Virus record (IMG/VR): IMGVR_UViG_3300009506_000094
Location: 1 to 39,879 of that record
Reading direction: 5' to 3' (one strand)
DNA from: a virus
DNA: 39,879 nt
Shown: piece after piece, positions 1 to 7,026 of the stretch
Numbering within the stretch: position 1 is the first letter of the stretch
Layout of the letters: each line of letters opens with the position of its first letter
The notes under the pieces: generated by a model
What the model was told of the DNA's origin: nothing
Databases searched by the model: none
The model's input: only the letters and a program-made list of their open reading frames with translations
Program-made: the position numbers and the translations under genes

Positions 1-1
1 C

Positions 2-319
2 GACGAAGAGTTCCAGGCTTATCAGGAAGAGAATCCCCCAGGTCTGCCGCCGGAGGTCCAGATGGCCCAGGCCGAGCTCGAGCACAAGCAGAAAGACAGC
101 GAGATGCGCGAGTCCAGGGAGCAGCAGAAACTTGAGATCCTACGTGAGATCGAGTACGCTAAGCTGGCGTTGCAAGAGAATATTACCCTTGCCCAGCTGC
201 GCAATCGCCTCGACGTCGAGAAGATGCGCGACAAGACGACCAGGGACAAGGCCGCGGTGGCAGAATCGAACCGGGCCCAGGAAATCGATATCAAGCGCGA
301 GCAAAGTACTGGCGCATAA
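2..319 (+). CDS. Portal protein, C-terminal fragment
   Basis: The frame is open from the first bases of the window and ends in TAA at 319, so only about the last 105 residues are visible. They are highly charged and helical (Glu, Lys, Arg, Gln), with a predicted long coiled coil after a Pro-rich stretch (NPPGLPPEV). Portal subunits of N4-gp56-type podophages commonly end this way. The portal is the dodecameric ring at the capsid vertex through which DNA is packaged and ejected. The assignment rests mainly on position: it sits directly before a small gene, a scaffold and the major capsid gene. A separate coiled-coil head protein cannot be excluded from this fragment. The internal ATG at 62 has no good ribosome-binding site and is not taken as a start. 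Confidence 0.6.
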   Translation, partial: DEEFQAYQEENPPGLPPEVQMAQAELEHKQKDSEMRESREQQKLEILREIEYAKLALQENITLAQLRNRLDVEKMRDKTTRDKAAVAESNRAQEIDIKREQSTGA

Positions 320-320
320 C

Positions 321-336
321 ATTCCCGAACGGGAAT
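321..336 (+). other. Small inverted repeat after the portal gene
   Basis: ATTCCC (321-326) and GGGAAT (331-336) flank GAAC and can form a 6-bp hairpin just after the portal stop codon and before the ribosome-binding site of the next gene. Only a weak pyrimidine stretch follows, so this is at best a leaky terminator or an mRNA-processing structure. The core CCGAACGGGA recurs at 375-384 inside the next gene, possibly by chance. Confidence 0.3.
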
Positions 337-361
337 CTTCCTACCATTAGGCGGAGGAACA

Positions 362-694
362 ATGACAAATAGTACCGAACGGGATTACTCCCACCTCACG
401 TTCCTGGACGAAAAGGAACGTCTCTACTTCGAAAGGGCCCGCCTCGGCATAGAGGTGCACGATTTCCTGCGCAGCGACGTGGGCCGGTACCTTCATGGCC
501 GCGCCAAGCTGGAGCTCCAGGAGGCCCAGGCCGAAGCTCTCGAATGCAACCCAGATTCTTTCTTCGGCCGCAGAAAGCTGAGGAAGATCCAGCGCAAAGC
601 GGACTGCGCGCTGGCGTTTATGCGGTATTGCACCGACGCAATCAGCGACGGGATCAATGCCGAACAGGAGTTAGCTGACTACAGAGGACAATAA
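362..694 (+). CDS. Small head-region protein of unknown function
   Basis: This is a 110-aa protein that I cannot place in a named family. The start is fixed by a good ribosome-binding site (GGCGGAGGAAC directly before the ATG). The protein is soluble, with no membrane segment or signal peptide, and is rich in charged helices. It has a basic patch near residues 70-80 (FFGRRKLRKIQRK) and a more acidic C-terminus. It lies between the portal and the scaffold, with only 2 bp to the next start codon, so it is almost certainly co-translated with head-assembly genes. Podophages often carry a small conserved protein here; a role in head assembly is inference from position only. Confidence 0.8.
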   Translation: MTNSTERDYSHLTFLDEKERLYFERARLGIEVHDFLRSDVGRYLHGRAKLELQEAQAEALECNPDSFFGRRKLRKIQRKADCALAFMRYCTDAISDGINAEQELADYRGQ

Positions 695-696
695 TC

Positions 697-1944
697 ATGC
701 CAAAGGAAACTACCCATCAGGGCGCTTCCGGCCGTACAGCCGAGACGCCCAAACAAAAAGCATTCCCCGATCCGTCGCAGGTAGCGCACGGAGTTGACAA
801 CCCTGATGAAAACCAGGATCATACTGGCGAACGACCTATGTCGGAGCGTGAGCGAATCATGGCCGACATCGAGTCGAGGATCGATGAGCAACGCCAGGCC
901 CAGATCGCTGAGCAGATGGCAGAGTTCAACGGCACCGGAGATGAGGACGATGAACACGCTCGTCACGCCGAGGCCAGGGAAGAGGAAGCCCTTGAAAATG
1001 AAGGACTTGATTCTCGCGAAGAGATCGAGTCAACCGATGAACCAGAGACTCCTCCCTCCCGCCGCGACGAGCTTCCTCCGGAATACGCCGACGATCCGCT
1101 TGCGGATTACATCGTCATGGACGAGGAAAATAACCGTCCGATGTTCGTGACGAAGGTCGACGGCCAGGAACGCTACATCGATTTGGAGCAGGCCCGCCGT
1201 CAGATCCAGAAACAGGAAGCCGCCGATTTGCGTTTGAAGAACGCAGCCGAGCGGCAGAAAGCGCTGGATGCACGCGAAGCCGAGATAGCCCGCCAGGAGG
1301 CGGCACTGGCAGCGCGAGTCCAGACACCGGTCACCTCACCATCCGAGCCAGCCCCGGACGTGAGCGATCAGGACCTCCTGGTGGAGGCCCAACAGTTCGT
1401 CGAGAACATGTTTAACAACAGTCCCGACGAAGCCACGGCGAGCTTGGCACAGCTCCTGGCGAACATGCGGCACCTGCAGAACAAGCCGGCGCCCCAGGTG
1501 GACCAGCAGCAACTAGCCCAGACGACCGCGGCACTTGTGCGAGCGCAGCAGCTTGAAGACGCCCGACAGAAGGATGCAGTCACTGGACTCGAGAAGTTCA
1601 AGACTGACTACCCGGAAATCATGGCCGACCGTGCACTGTACTTGTACGCAGATGACATGACTGACTCCATCGCGGAGGAATGGAATTTGGAAGGTCGATC
1701 TTTTACCGATTCCGAGGTCATGCTTGAAGCAGGAAGGCGCACGATGGAATGGCGTAACCGGCTCGCCGGCAAGAAGTCAAACCCGAATCCGCCGACCAAC
1801 AATGATCGACACGAACGGAAACGTAAACTTCGGCCCATGCCGAAAGCCCGCTCCCAGGCCATGCAGCAAGAGCAGCAGGTCGAGGAGTCGCAAACCCCAG
1901 GCGATATCGTCGCGGAGATGCGGAAGGCACGAGGACAGGGCTGA
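697..1944 (+). CDS. Scaffolding protein (probable)
   Basis: This 415-aa, strongly acidic protein is rich in Gln, Glu and Ala and is dominated by predicted coiled coil. The N-terminal third is low-complexity and acidic (many E and D, for example around residues 80-120). A coiled coil follows at about 150-210, with a Pro-rich linker near 210-225. The C-terminal tail is basic (KRKLRPMPKARSQAMQ). An acidic helical rod with a basic C-terminal end is typical of tailed-phage scaffolding proteins, which bind the coat protein and are absent from mature particles. The position directly upstream of the major capsid gene supports this. GAGGACA precedes the ATG. Sequence identity among scaffolds is low, so the call rests on composition and synteny. 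Confidence 0.7.
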   Translation: MPKETTHQGASGRTAETPKQKAFPDPSQVAHGVDNPDENQDHTGERPMSERERIMADIESRIDEQRQAQIAEQMAEFNGTGDEDDEHARHAEAREEEALENEGLDSREEIESTDEPETPPSRRDELPPEYADDPLADYIVMDEENNRPMFVTKVDGQERYIDLEQARRQIQKQEAADLRLKNAAERQKALDAREAEIARQEAALAARVQTPVTSPSEPAPDVSDQDLLVEAQQFVENMFNNSPDEATASLAQLLANMRHLQNKPAPQVDQQQLAQTTAALVRAQQLEDARQKDAVTGLEKFKTDYPEIMADRALYLYADDMTDSIAEEWNLEGRSFTDSEVMLEAGRRTMEWRNRLAGKKSNPNPPTNNDRHERKRKLRPMPKARSQAMQQEQQVEESQTPGDIVAEMRKARGQG

Positions 1945-1975
1945 CATAACCCTTTGATACACGGAGGTAACGACA

Positions 1976-2899
1976 ATGGCTGGACAAGTTTGGCATACCA
2001 ACTCGTTGGGCGGCTACATGTGGGCGCCCAATCTGAGTCGCAAGCTGCGCACCGCGCTGCAGCCCATGGTTCGCTTCCGCCAGTTCTGTGACGCCAAAGA
2101 GGCGTTCGGCACGGGTGTGGGCGAGTATTTCAACTGGAACGTCTACAGTGACGTGGCCAATCAGGGCGGTTCTCTGGTGGAAACCGAGAGCATGCCGGAA
2201 ACCAACTTCACCATCTCTCAGGGTTCGGTGACGGTTACCGAGTACGGTAACAGCGTGCCGTTCACCAAGAAGCTCGACGATCTGTCCGAGCAGCCGGTGA
2301 CCGAGGTTATCCACAAGGTCCTGAAGAACGACGCCCGCAAGGCTCTGGATACCGCTGCGTATAACCAGTTCAACCAGGCCCTGCTCCGCGCCACTTCGAC
2401 CAGTGCCACGGCATACGCCCTGACCACCAACGGTACCCCCGGTGGTGCACACACCAACGAGCTGCAGGCAGCCCACGTCAAGCTCCTGGCTGACGAGCTG
2501 GCAGAGCGTGAGATCCCGGCCTACGACGGTAACAACTACATGTCGATTGGCCGCCCGACCGCACTGCGCGCGCTGAAGGACGACCTGGAGTCGATCCACC
2601 AGTACGTGTCCGAAGGCTGGCACGTAATCATGAACGGCGAGAAGGGTCGCTACGAAGGTATCCGCTTCGTGGAGCAGACCAACATCGCTGCGAAGGGTTA
2701 CACCAACTCCGACCAGATCTTCTTCTTCGGTGCCGACACCGTGGTTGAAGCGGTGGCGATCCCCGAGGAAATCCGCGGCAAGATCCCGACCGACTACGGT
2801 CGCAGCCGTGGTATCGCCTGGTACGCGGAGCTTGGCTTCGGCATCGTTCACACGAGCCTGGCACAGCAGCGCATCATCGTTTGGGACAGCACCAGCTAA
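1976..2899 (+). CDS. Major capsid protein, N4-gp56 family
   Basis: This 307-aa protein matches the N4-gp56 major capsid family as I know it. Recognisable blocks are an N-terminal WHTNSLGGYMWAPNLSRKLR and then QPMVRFRQFCDAKEAFG. A QGGSLVETESMPETNF loop is followed by ITQGSVTV-like and EYGNSVPF segments, then VLKNDARKALDTAAYNQF. The C-terminal half has the typical receptor-like region VEQTNIAAKGY and FFGADTVVEAVAIPEE. The family adopts the HK97 fold and builds the icosahedral shell. The length is close to the short members of the family. The start is set by GGAGGTAACGACA upstream of the ATG. As expected for the most abundant late protein, a hairpin and then a strong terminator follow within about 750 bp. 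Confidence 0.88.
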   Translation: MAGQVWHTNSLGGYMWAPNLSRKLRTALQPMVRFRQFCDAKEAFGTGVGEYFNWNVYSDVANQGGSLVETESMPETNFTISQGSVTVTEYGNSVPFTKKLDDLSEQPVTEVIHKVLKNDARKALDTAAYNQFNQALLRATSTSATAYALTTNGTPGGAHTNELQAAHVKLLADELAEREIPAYDGNNYMSIGRPTALRALKDDLESIHQYVSEGWHVIMNGEKGRYEGIRFVEQTNIAAKGYTNSDQIFFFGADTVVEAVAIPEEIRGKIPTDYGRSRGIAWYAELGFGIVHTSLAQQRIIVWDSTS

Positions 2900-2930
2900 T
2901 CTGGGCTTGGAAATTAGGAGGTAATACACC

Positions 2931-3311
2931 ATGGATAGCAATGGATACGACAGAGGCATCGTCGAAACCTACCGGTTTCCTGCTGCCACCTTGAGTGCCG
3001 CCGCGGTTGTGGGCCGATTCATCGGCCCCGCCGGCAAAGTGGGCCGCATCGTCAACGTGTTCCACGTTGTCACCACGGACGTCACCGTAGCTGCCGCTGC
3101 GGTCACCGTGGGGGCGAATGGCGCGACGAGCCCGCTGAGCCACACCGTTCCCGTCAGCGCTGCTGGTGCAGCCGTAGCGATCCCCCGCGCCACCGTGCGC
3201 GCCCGGGCTTCGACTGCGGAACTGCCGGCAGACACCGTAATCGAAGTCGCCAGTGATGGCGGCCCGACTGCTGGCGCTGCGGACCTGGTGGTGACGGTCA
3301 ACTGGTACTAA
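2931..3311 (+). CDS. Small Ala/Val/Thr-rich head protein, possible decoration protein
   Basis: This is a 126-aa protein with a very good ribosome-binding site (AGGAGGTAATACACC before the ATG). From residue 15 onward it is almost entirely Ala, Val, Thr and Gly in an alternating pattern, suggesting a compact beta-rich domain. The C-terminus reads DLVVTVNWY. There is no signal peptide and no charged coiled coil. Directly after the major capsid gene, tailed phages often encode a capsid decoration or stabilising protein, or a small spike. That role is inference from position and fold-like composition, and no family is recognised. A 9-bp hairpin follows the stop codon. Confidence 0.8.
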   Translation: MDSNGYDRGIVETYRFPAATLSAAAVVGRFIGPAGKVGRIVNVFHVVTTDVTVAAAAVTVGANGATSPLSHTVPVSAAGAAVAIPRATVRARASTAELPADTVIEVASDGGPTAGAADLVVTVNWY

Positions 3312-3321
3312 GCCACAACCT

Positions 3322-3343
3322 GGGGCCAGGATAACCTGGCCCC
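3322..3343 (+). terminator. Hairpin after the post-capsid gene (weak terminator or processing site)
   Basis: GGGGCCAGG (3322-3330) and CCTGGCCCC (3335-3343) form a perfect 9-bp stem closed by ATAA. The downstream bases (CATTCTCG) lack a proper T run, so termination would be inefficient. An alternative role is protection of the capsid mRNA 3' end. Confidence 0.5.
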
Positions 3344-3370
3344 CATTCTCGACCTACGGAGGTAACTGAG

Positions 3371-3613
3371 ATGAACTATCAGAACTTTGACAAGCCGAAG
3401 ATGGGCAACCTGAGCCATCTGAAGCCCGGCAAAGCTGGCGACAAAGCCGGCGTGCAGGACGGTCTGAGCTCGCAGATGGCGTTCGACGTGAAGTCGGAGA
3501 ACCCCAACGAAAGCTCTGACAGCTCTGCTCCTGGCTTCAGCACCCAGCGTCTGACCGAGAATCCTCGGAAAGAAAAGGCGTCGAAGAACGGCAAGTCCTT
3601 CGACATCTGCTAA
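3371..3613 (+). CDS. Small hydrophilic protein of unknown function
   Basis: This 80-aa protein is preceded by GGAGGTAACTGAG and therefore almost certainly translated. It is rich in Lys, Ser, Asn and Gly (KPKMGNLSHLKPGKAGDKAG near the N-terminus) and looks largely disordered. It has no cysteine except near the end (SFDIC) and no membrane segment. It is bracketed by two hairpins (3322-3343 and 3627-3656), which make it the last gene of the capsid transcript. I do not recognise a family. A minor head component is possible from context only. Confidence 0.75.
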   Translation: MNYQNFDKPKMGNLSHLKPGKAGDKAGVQDGLSSQMAFDVKSENPNESSDSSAPGFSTQRLTENPRKEKASKNGKSFDIC

Positions 3614-3626
3614 GGCAACCGATAAC

Positions 3627-3656
3627 CCCCAGGGGCGAAAGCTCCTGGGGTTTCTT
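3627..3656 (+). terminator. Rho-independent terminator with GNRA tetraloop
   Basis: CCCCAGGGGC (3627-3636) pairs with GCTCCTGGGG (3641-3650) over 10 bp (one G-T wobble) around a GAAA tetraloop, followed by TTTCTT (3651-3656). This is the best intrinsic terminator in the window. It lies between the capsid gene cluster and the adaptor and tail genes, with the ribosome-binding site of the next gene (AGGAGGG) starting immediately after the T run. It probably lowers expression of tail genes relative to capsid genes. Confidence 0.85.
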
Positions 3657-3669
3657 AGGAGGGACACGC

Positions 3670-3879
3670 ATGTCTGCAATGACACCCACCACACCGCTCC
3701 AGGACATCATCGGCCTGGCGTTGGACACCGAGGGCGGCCCTTGCTCGGAAGCCAAGTTTCAGGCCAAGGCTGACCTGAAGGAAGGCGTCAGCGGGCGGCA
3801 CCCTATCGACTCCACATACGAGAACACGGACTATGAGCTGTTCCACGGCGAGTGCAATCCGTGCGGAGGTAAGAAGTAA
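3670..3879 (+). CDS. Small protein of unknown function
   Basis: This 69-aa protein is preceded by AGGAGGGACACGC and ends in TAATG, sharing one base with the next start codon, so the pair is translationally coupled. Three cysteines are visible: GGPCSEAKF near residue 24 and GECNPCGGKK at the C-terminus. The CNPC pair could bind a metal or form a disulphide. It is acidic overall with no membrane segment. It lies just after the terminator at the head/tail boundary. No family is recognised and no function is offered. Confidence 0.75.
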   Translation: MSAMTPTTPLQDIIGLALDTEGGPCSEAKFQAKADLKEGVSGRHPIDSTYENTDYELFHGECNPCGGKK

Positions 3880-4190
3880 TGGCCAAATCCGAACTTTTGC
3901 TTGACGAATCCAAGCCTTTTGCTCTGGTACGGGGCGACTCCAAGGCCCGTTATCTGCAGGACGGCCGCTATTACGACGCGGAGAAGCGTCACTGCGGCGA
4001 GGTCCCGAAGGCGTTCATCCCGAAGAAGGCTCCCCCGCCTGCGCCCAAGCGGCAGAATGCCCGCGACAAAGCGCTGGCCCGCGCCGCCGAGAAGCTGGGC
4101 GACCTGGGCAAGGCCGGTGTGCCGAAGACCATCGCTGACGCTGCAAAGGAAAACGCTGCCGCGGCTGCCGCTGAAGACAACGCGGAGTAA
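3879..4190 (+). CDS. Small Lys/Ala-rich protein of unknown function
   Basis: This is a 103-aa protein. The first half is a compact segment (ALVRGDSKARYLQDGRYYDA) followed by HCGEVPKAFIPKK. The second half is a Pro-, Lys- and Ala-rich tail ending in a run of Ala with acidic residues. The start overlaps the previous stop (TAATG), and GCGGAGGTAAGA upstream serves as ribosome-binding site. The stop lies 3 bp before the adaptor gene. Small proteins of this kind between capsid and adaptor genes are common in podophages. I cannot assign a role. Confidence 0.75.
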   Translation: MAKSELLLDESKPFALVRGDSKARYLQDGRYYDAEKRHCGEVPKAFIPKKAPPPAPKRQNARDKALARAAEKLGDLGKAGVPKTIADAAKENAAAAAAEDNAE

Positions 4191-4193
4191 GCC

Positions 4194-4889
4194 ATGAGCA
4201 CGTTCCTGGAGCTCGTTCAGGATCTACACGCGGAAGTGGGCGCGGCTGGTGTCGCGCCCACAACTGTTGTGAACCAGACTGGCGAGGCGAAACGCCTGGT
4301 CAACTGGATCAAGCGTGCCGACCAGCAAGTGAAGCGGCTCTACGAGAATTGGAAATTCCTGCGGGCGGAATACTCCCAGGCGACTACGGCCACCGTGAAC
4401 ACCCTGGCCAAGCCGGCCGCATTGAAGTTCTGGGACGTGAGCTCCGAAAAGAACACGTTCAAATGCCTGTACAATGGCGACACCGATAAGTCCCTGATCG
4501 ACGTGGTCGAGTTCGACGACGTCAAGGATGAGATCCTGGACACGGACTCCGGGCCGCCGGATCGCATCATCATCATGCCCGACAACTCTCTCCTGATCGA
4601 GCCGACGCCTGACGCCGCGCACACGATCTATGCCGACTATTACGTGACGGCGGAGTCCACCATCCTGGCAAACAACTCCGACGTGTCGGTTATCCCGGAG
4701 GAATTCCACGATGTCATCCTGGCTCGTGCTATGATATTCTATGCGAACTACGAAAACGCGCCGGAGATCAAGACCCAAGGAACGGAGCTGTACACGGAAG
4801 TCCTTGCGAGGTTGGAGAACTCCCAGCTACCCAACAAGTTCAATTCGAGGTTCCGCACCGGCGGCCACTTCGAAGTGATCGCAAGCTAA
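4194..4889 (+). CDS. Head-tail adaptor protein, SU10-adaptor type
   Basis: This 231-aa protein has the look of the phage adaptor family typified by SU10. The N-terminal helix (LELVQDLHAEVGAAG) is followed by the family-typical ETGEAKRLVNWIKRAD-like block (here QTGEAKRLVNWIKRADQQVK). The mid-protein PDRIIIMPDNSLLIEPTP beta segment leads into YYVTAES, then IPEEFHDVILARAMIFYA in a C-terminal helical hairpin. Adaptor subunits form a ring under the portal and connect it to the nozzle. The gene sits right before the nozzle-like protein, as expected. The ribosome-binding site is GGAGTAAGCC, and the gene is one of a closely spaced late series. Confidence 0.82.
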   Translation: MSTFLELVQDLHAEVGAAGVAPTTVVNQTGEAKRLVNWIKRADQQVKRLYENWKFLRAEYSQATTATVNTLAKPAALKFWDVSSEKNTFKCLYNGDTDKSLIDVVEFDDVKDEILDTDSGPPDRIIIMPDNSLLIEPTPDAAHTIYADYYVTAESTILANNSDVSVIPEEFHDVILARAMIFYANYENAPEIKTQGTELYTEVLARLENSQLPNKFNSRFRTGGHFEVIAS

Positions 4890-4899
4890 TGAGGGACGC

Positions 4900-7026
4900 A
4901 TGGCCACGAAAACCAAGTACTTTCCTCTGGGCGGAGGCCTGGATGTAGTTTCACCCGCGCTGTCCGTTCCCCCGGGCCGCGTCCTCGCTATCGTTAATTT
5001 CGCCCCTTGGTACAACGGCGGGTACCGCCGTATAGACGGCTACGAGCGCTTTGACGGCCGGCCGCGTCCCAGCGACGCCATCTTCCGCGGATTCGATATC
5101 GACACCGTAGCGGGCCTGTCCTTGGGCGACACGGTAACCGGCGACACGTCTGGCGCCACCGGCGTGGTCTGCGGCATCTGGGACGACGACGGCACCTACG
5201 GTACCGACGTCCTGGCCGTGACCAAGATCACTGGCACATTCACCGCCGATGAGACGCTGAACACCGCGGCCTACACCATATCCGGATCGGCCGTCCTGAA
5301 TTACGCGCCGACCACTGCTCTCGAGGAAACCTGGATTGCGGCCGCGCGCGACGACTACCGCAACGACATCGGCGTTGTGCCTGGCTCCGGCATCGTCCGC
5401 GGCACCTGGCAACGCCTGGCGAACAACTACGCCATCCGCGACAATGCGGGCGCCACCGCCGGCGTGCTCCACCTGGCGAGCTCCAGCGGCTGGACTACGA
5501 CCGGCGTCACCATGGCCGACTACGTGTATTTCAACGCCGGCACGGGGGCTGAGATCTTGGAAGGCGATACGCTGACCGGGGCCAGTTCTGGTGCGAGCGG
5601 CACCGTCCACCGTGTTATTTTGCACGGCGGTTCCTGGGGCGTGGACGCCTATGGGTACGTCGTGCTCACCAGCGTCACCGGCGGGCCGTACACCACCGGC
5701 GAAAACCTTCAAGTATCGGCCGTCACTCGCGCCGTAGCAGACGGCGGCAGCTCCACGTTTGCCTTCTCGACTGGCGGGTTCTACCGGTTCATTAACCACA
5801 ACTTCTTCGGCGGCTCCGGCACCTACCGCACCTACGGCTGCAATGGGGTGGACCCGGCGTTCGAAATCGACGAGAACAACGTGGTCAGCCCCATCCTGTT
5901 TCCGAAGACCCCGATCACCGGCCAGCCGTCGACCAACGATCCGTTCCTGATTGAGGAGCATGCTGGTTACCTGTTCCTGGCGGTCCCTGGCGGGCGCTTC
6001 TTCCGCTCCGTCATCGGCGAGCCCATGCTGTTCAACGGCTTCCTCGGGGCGGCAGAGTTCGGTATCGGTGACGAGATCACCGGCCTGAACAGCGTGGTAG
6101 GTAATGTGCTCGTTGTCACATCGGAGCGCGAGACCCGCGGCCTGTTCGGAAGCGATCCGGCGACTGATCTGGAGCTGAAGTTGATCGGCGAACGTACCGG
6201 GGGTAAGATCCACACCGCGCAGAAGATCGACACTGTCTACGCCCTGGACGACCTTGGCATCACCAGTGTGGCCCGTACCGACGTGTTCGGTGACTTCGCC
6301 GGGTCCACTGTGTCTCCGCTGGTGCAGCCAGTCATCAATGCTATGCGGGATAAGACGACAGACAGCACCATCGTGCGTAGCTCGAACCAGTACCGCGTGT
6401 ACTTCAGCGACGGGTCCGGCCTGATCATGTTCGTGCCCAACGTGAACGCCGACACCAGGCGCACCGCGGACAAGCTCCCGGTCGAGTTCGGATACCTGAG
6501 CTACCCGATTGTGGTGCAGAAGATATACAACACTGAGGACGAGACCGGCAAGGAGCGCACCTATTTCTGCTCCGACGACGGGTACGTTTACGAGGACCAG
6601 ATAGGCACCAGCTTCGACGGCGCAAACATCAACGCATATATCCGCACGGCTTTCTACCACATGGATACGCCGTCGATGCGCAAGCGCTTCCGTAGATGCG
6701 ATCTGGAGATCAGCTCCAACAAGCCGCTGACGCTGAAGGTCACTTCCGACCTGTCGTATGGCGCCTCGGAGATCTCGAGCAGCTTGTCCGATCTGACGTC
6801 CAATGATGTTCCGGTCATTCAGATCTTCGCCGGCGGCGGTTTCTGGGATACGGATAACTGGGACGAGTTCTACTGGGACGGCCAGAACATCTCGACCGCG
6901 CGCGCCCAGCTGCGCGGATCGGGCGAGAACATAAGTTTGCTGATCTTCCACCAGTCGACGACAGCACAGTCCTTCATCTTGCAGGGCATCACCTATCACT
7001 ATGACGTGCGGAGGCTGCAGCGGTAA
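4900..7026 (+). CDS. Tail nozzle-like structural protein
   Basis: This 708-aa protein begins with a characteristic block (FPLGGGLDVVSPALSVPPGR, then YNGGYRRIDGYERFDGRP) that I associate with short-tail nozzle or tubular proteins of podophages. After it come two copies of a short beta repeat (SLGDTVTGDTSGATGVV near residue 75 and EGDTLTGASSGASGTV near 220), then a large beta-rich body of the kind that forms propellers. The C-terminus (QSFILQGITYHYDVRRLQR) is also typical. The nozzle binds the adaptor ring, forms the distal tail tube and anchors fibres. It is preceded by GAGGGACGC, and its stop overlaps the fibre start (TAATG). Confidence is high for a tail structural protein, moderate for the exact position in the tail. 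Confidence 0.75.
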   Translation: MATKTKYFPLGGGLDVVSPALSVPPGRVLAIVNFAPWYNGGYRRIDGYERFDGRPRPSDAIFRGFDIDTVAGLSLGDTVTGDTSGATGVVCGIWDDDGTYGTDVLAVTKITGTFTADETLNTAAYTISGSAVLNYAPTTALEETWIAAARDDYRNDIGVVPGSGIVRGTWQRLANNYAIRDNAGATAGVLHLASSSGWTTTGVTMADYVYFNAGTGAEILEGDTLTGASSGASGTVHRVILHGGSWGVDAYGYVVLTSVTGGPYTTGENLQVSAVTRAVADGGSSTFAFSTGGFYRFINHNFFGGSGTYRTYGCNGVDPAFEIDENNVVSPILFPKTPITGQPSTNDPFLIEEHAGYLFLAVPGGRFFRSVIGEPMLFNGFLGAAEFGIGDEITGLNSVVGNVLVVTSERETRGLFGSDPATDLELKLIGERTGGKIHTAQKIDTVYALDDLGITSVARTDVFGDFAGSTVSPLVQPVINAMRDKTTDSTIVRSSNQYRVYFSDGSGLIMFVPNVNADTRRTADKLPVEFGYLSYPIVVQKIYNTEDETGKERTYFCSDDGYVYEDQIGTSFDGANINAYIRTAFYHMDTPSMRKRFRRCDLEISSNKPLTLKVTSDLSYGASEISSSLSDLTSNDVPVIQIFAGGGFWDTDNWDEFYWDGQNISTARAQLRGSGENISLLIFHQSTTAQSFILQGITYHYDVRRLQR

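Noticed and set aside
325-384. Repeated CCGAACGGGA at 325-334 and 375-384 as regulatory repeats
   Set aside because: Only two short copies were seen, the second inside a coding sequence in a different context; chance is a sufficient explanation.
1718-7000. Long antisense frames on the - strand opposite the capsid and nozzle genes (413 and 682 codons)
   Set aside because: They lie exactly opposite well-supported genes, lack ribosome-binding sites, and read as Arg/Val/His-rich shadow sequence. With high third-position G/C, antisense stops are rare, which explains their length.
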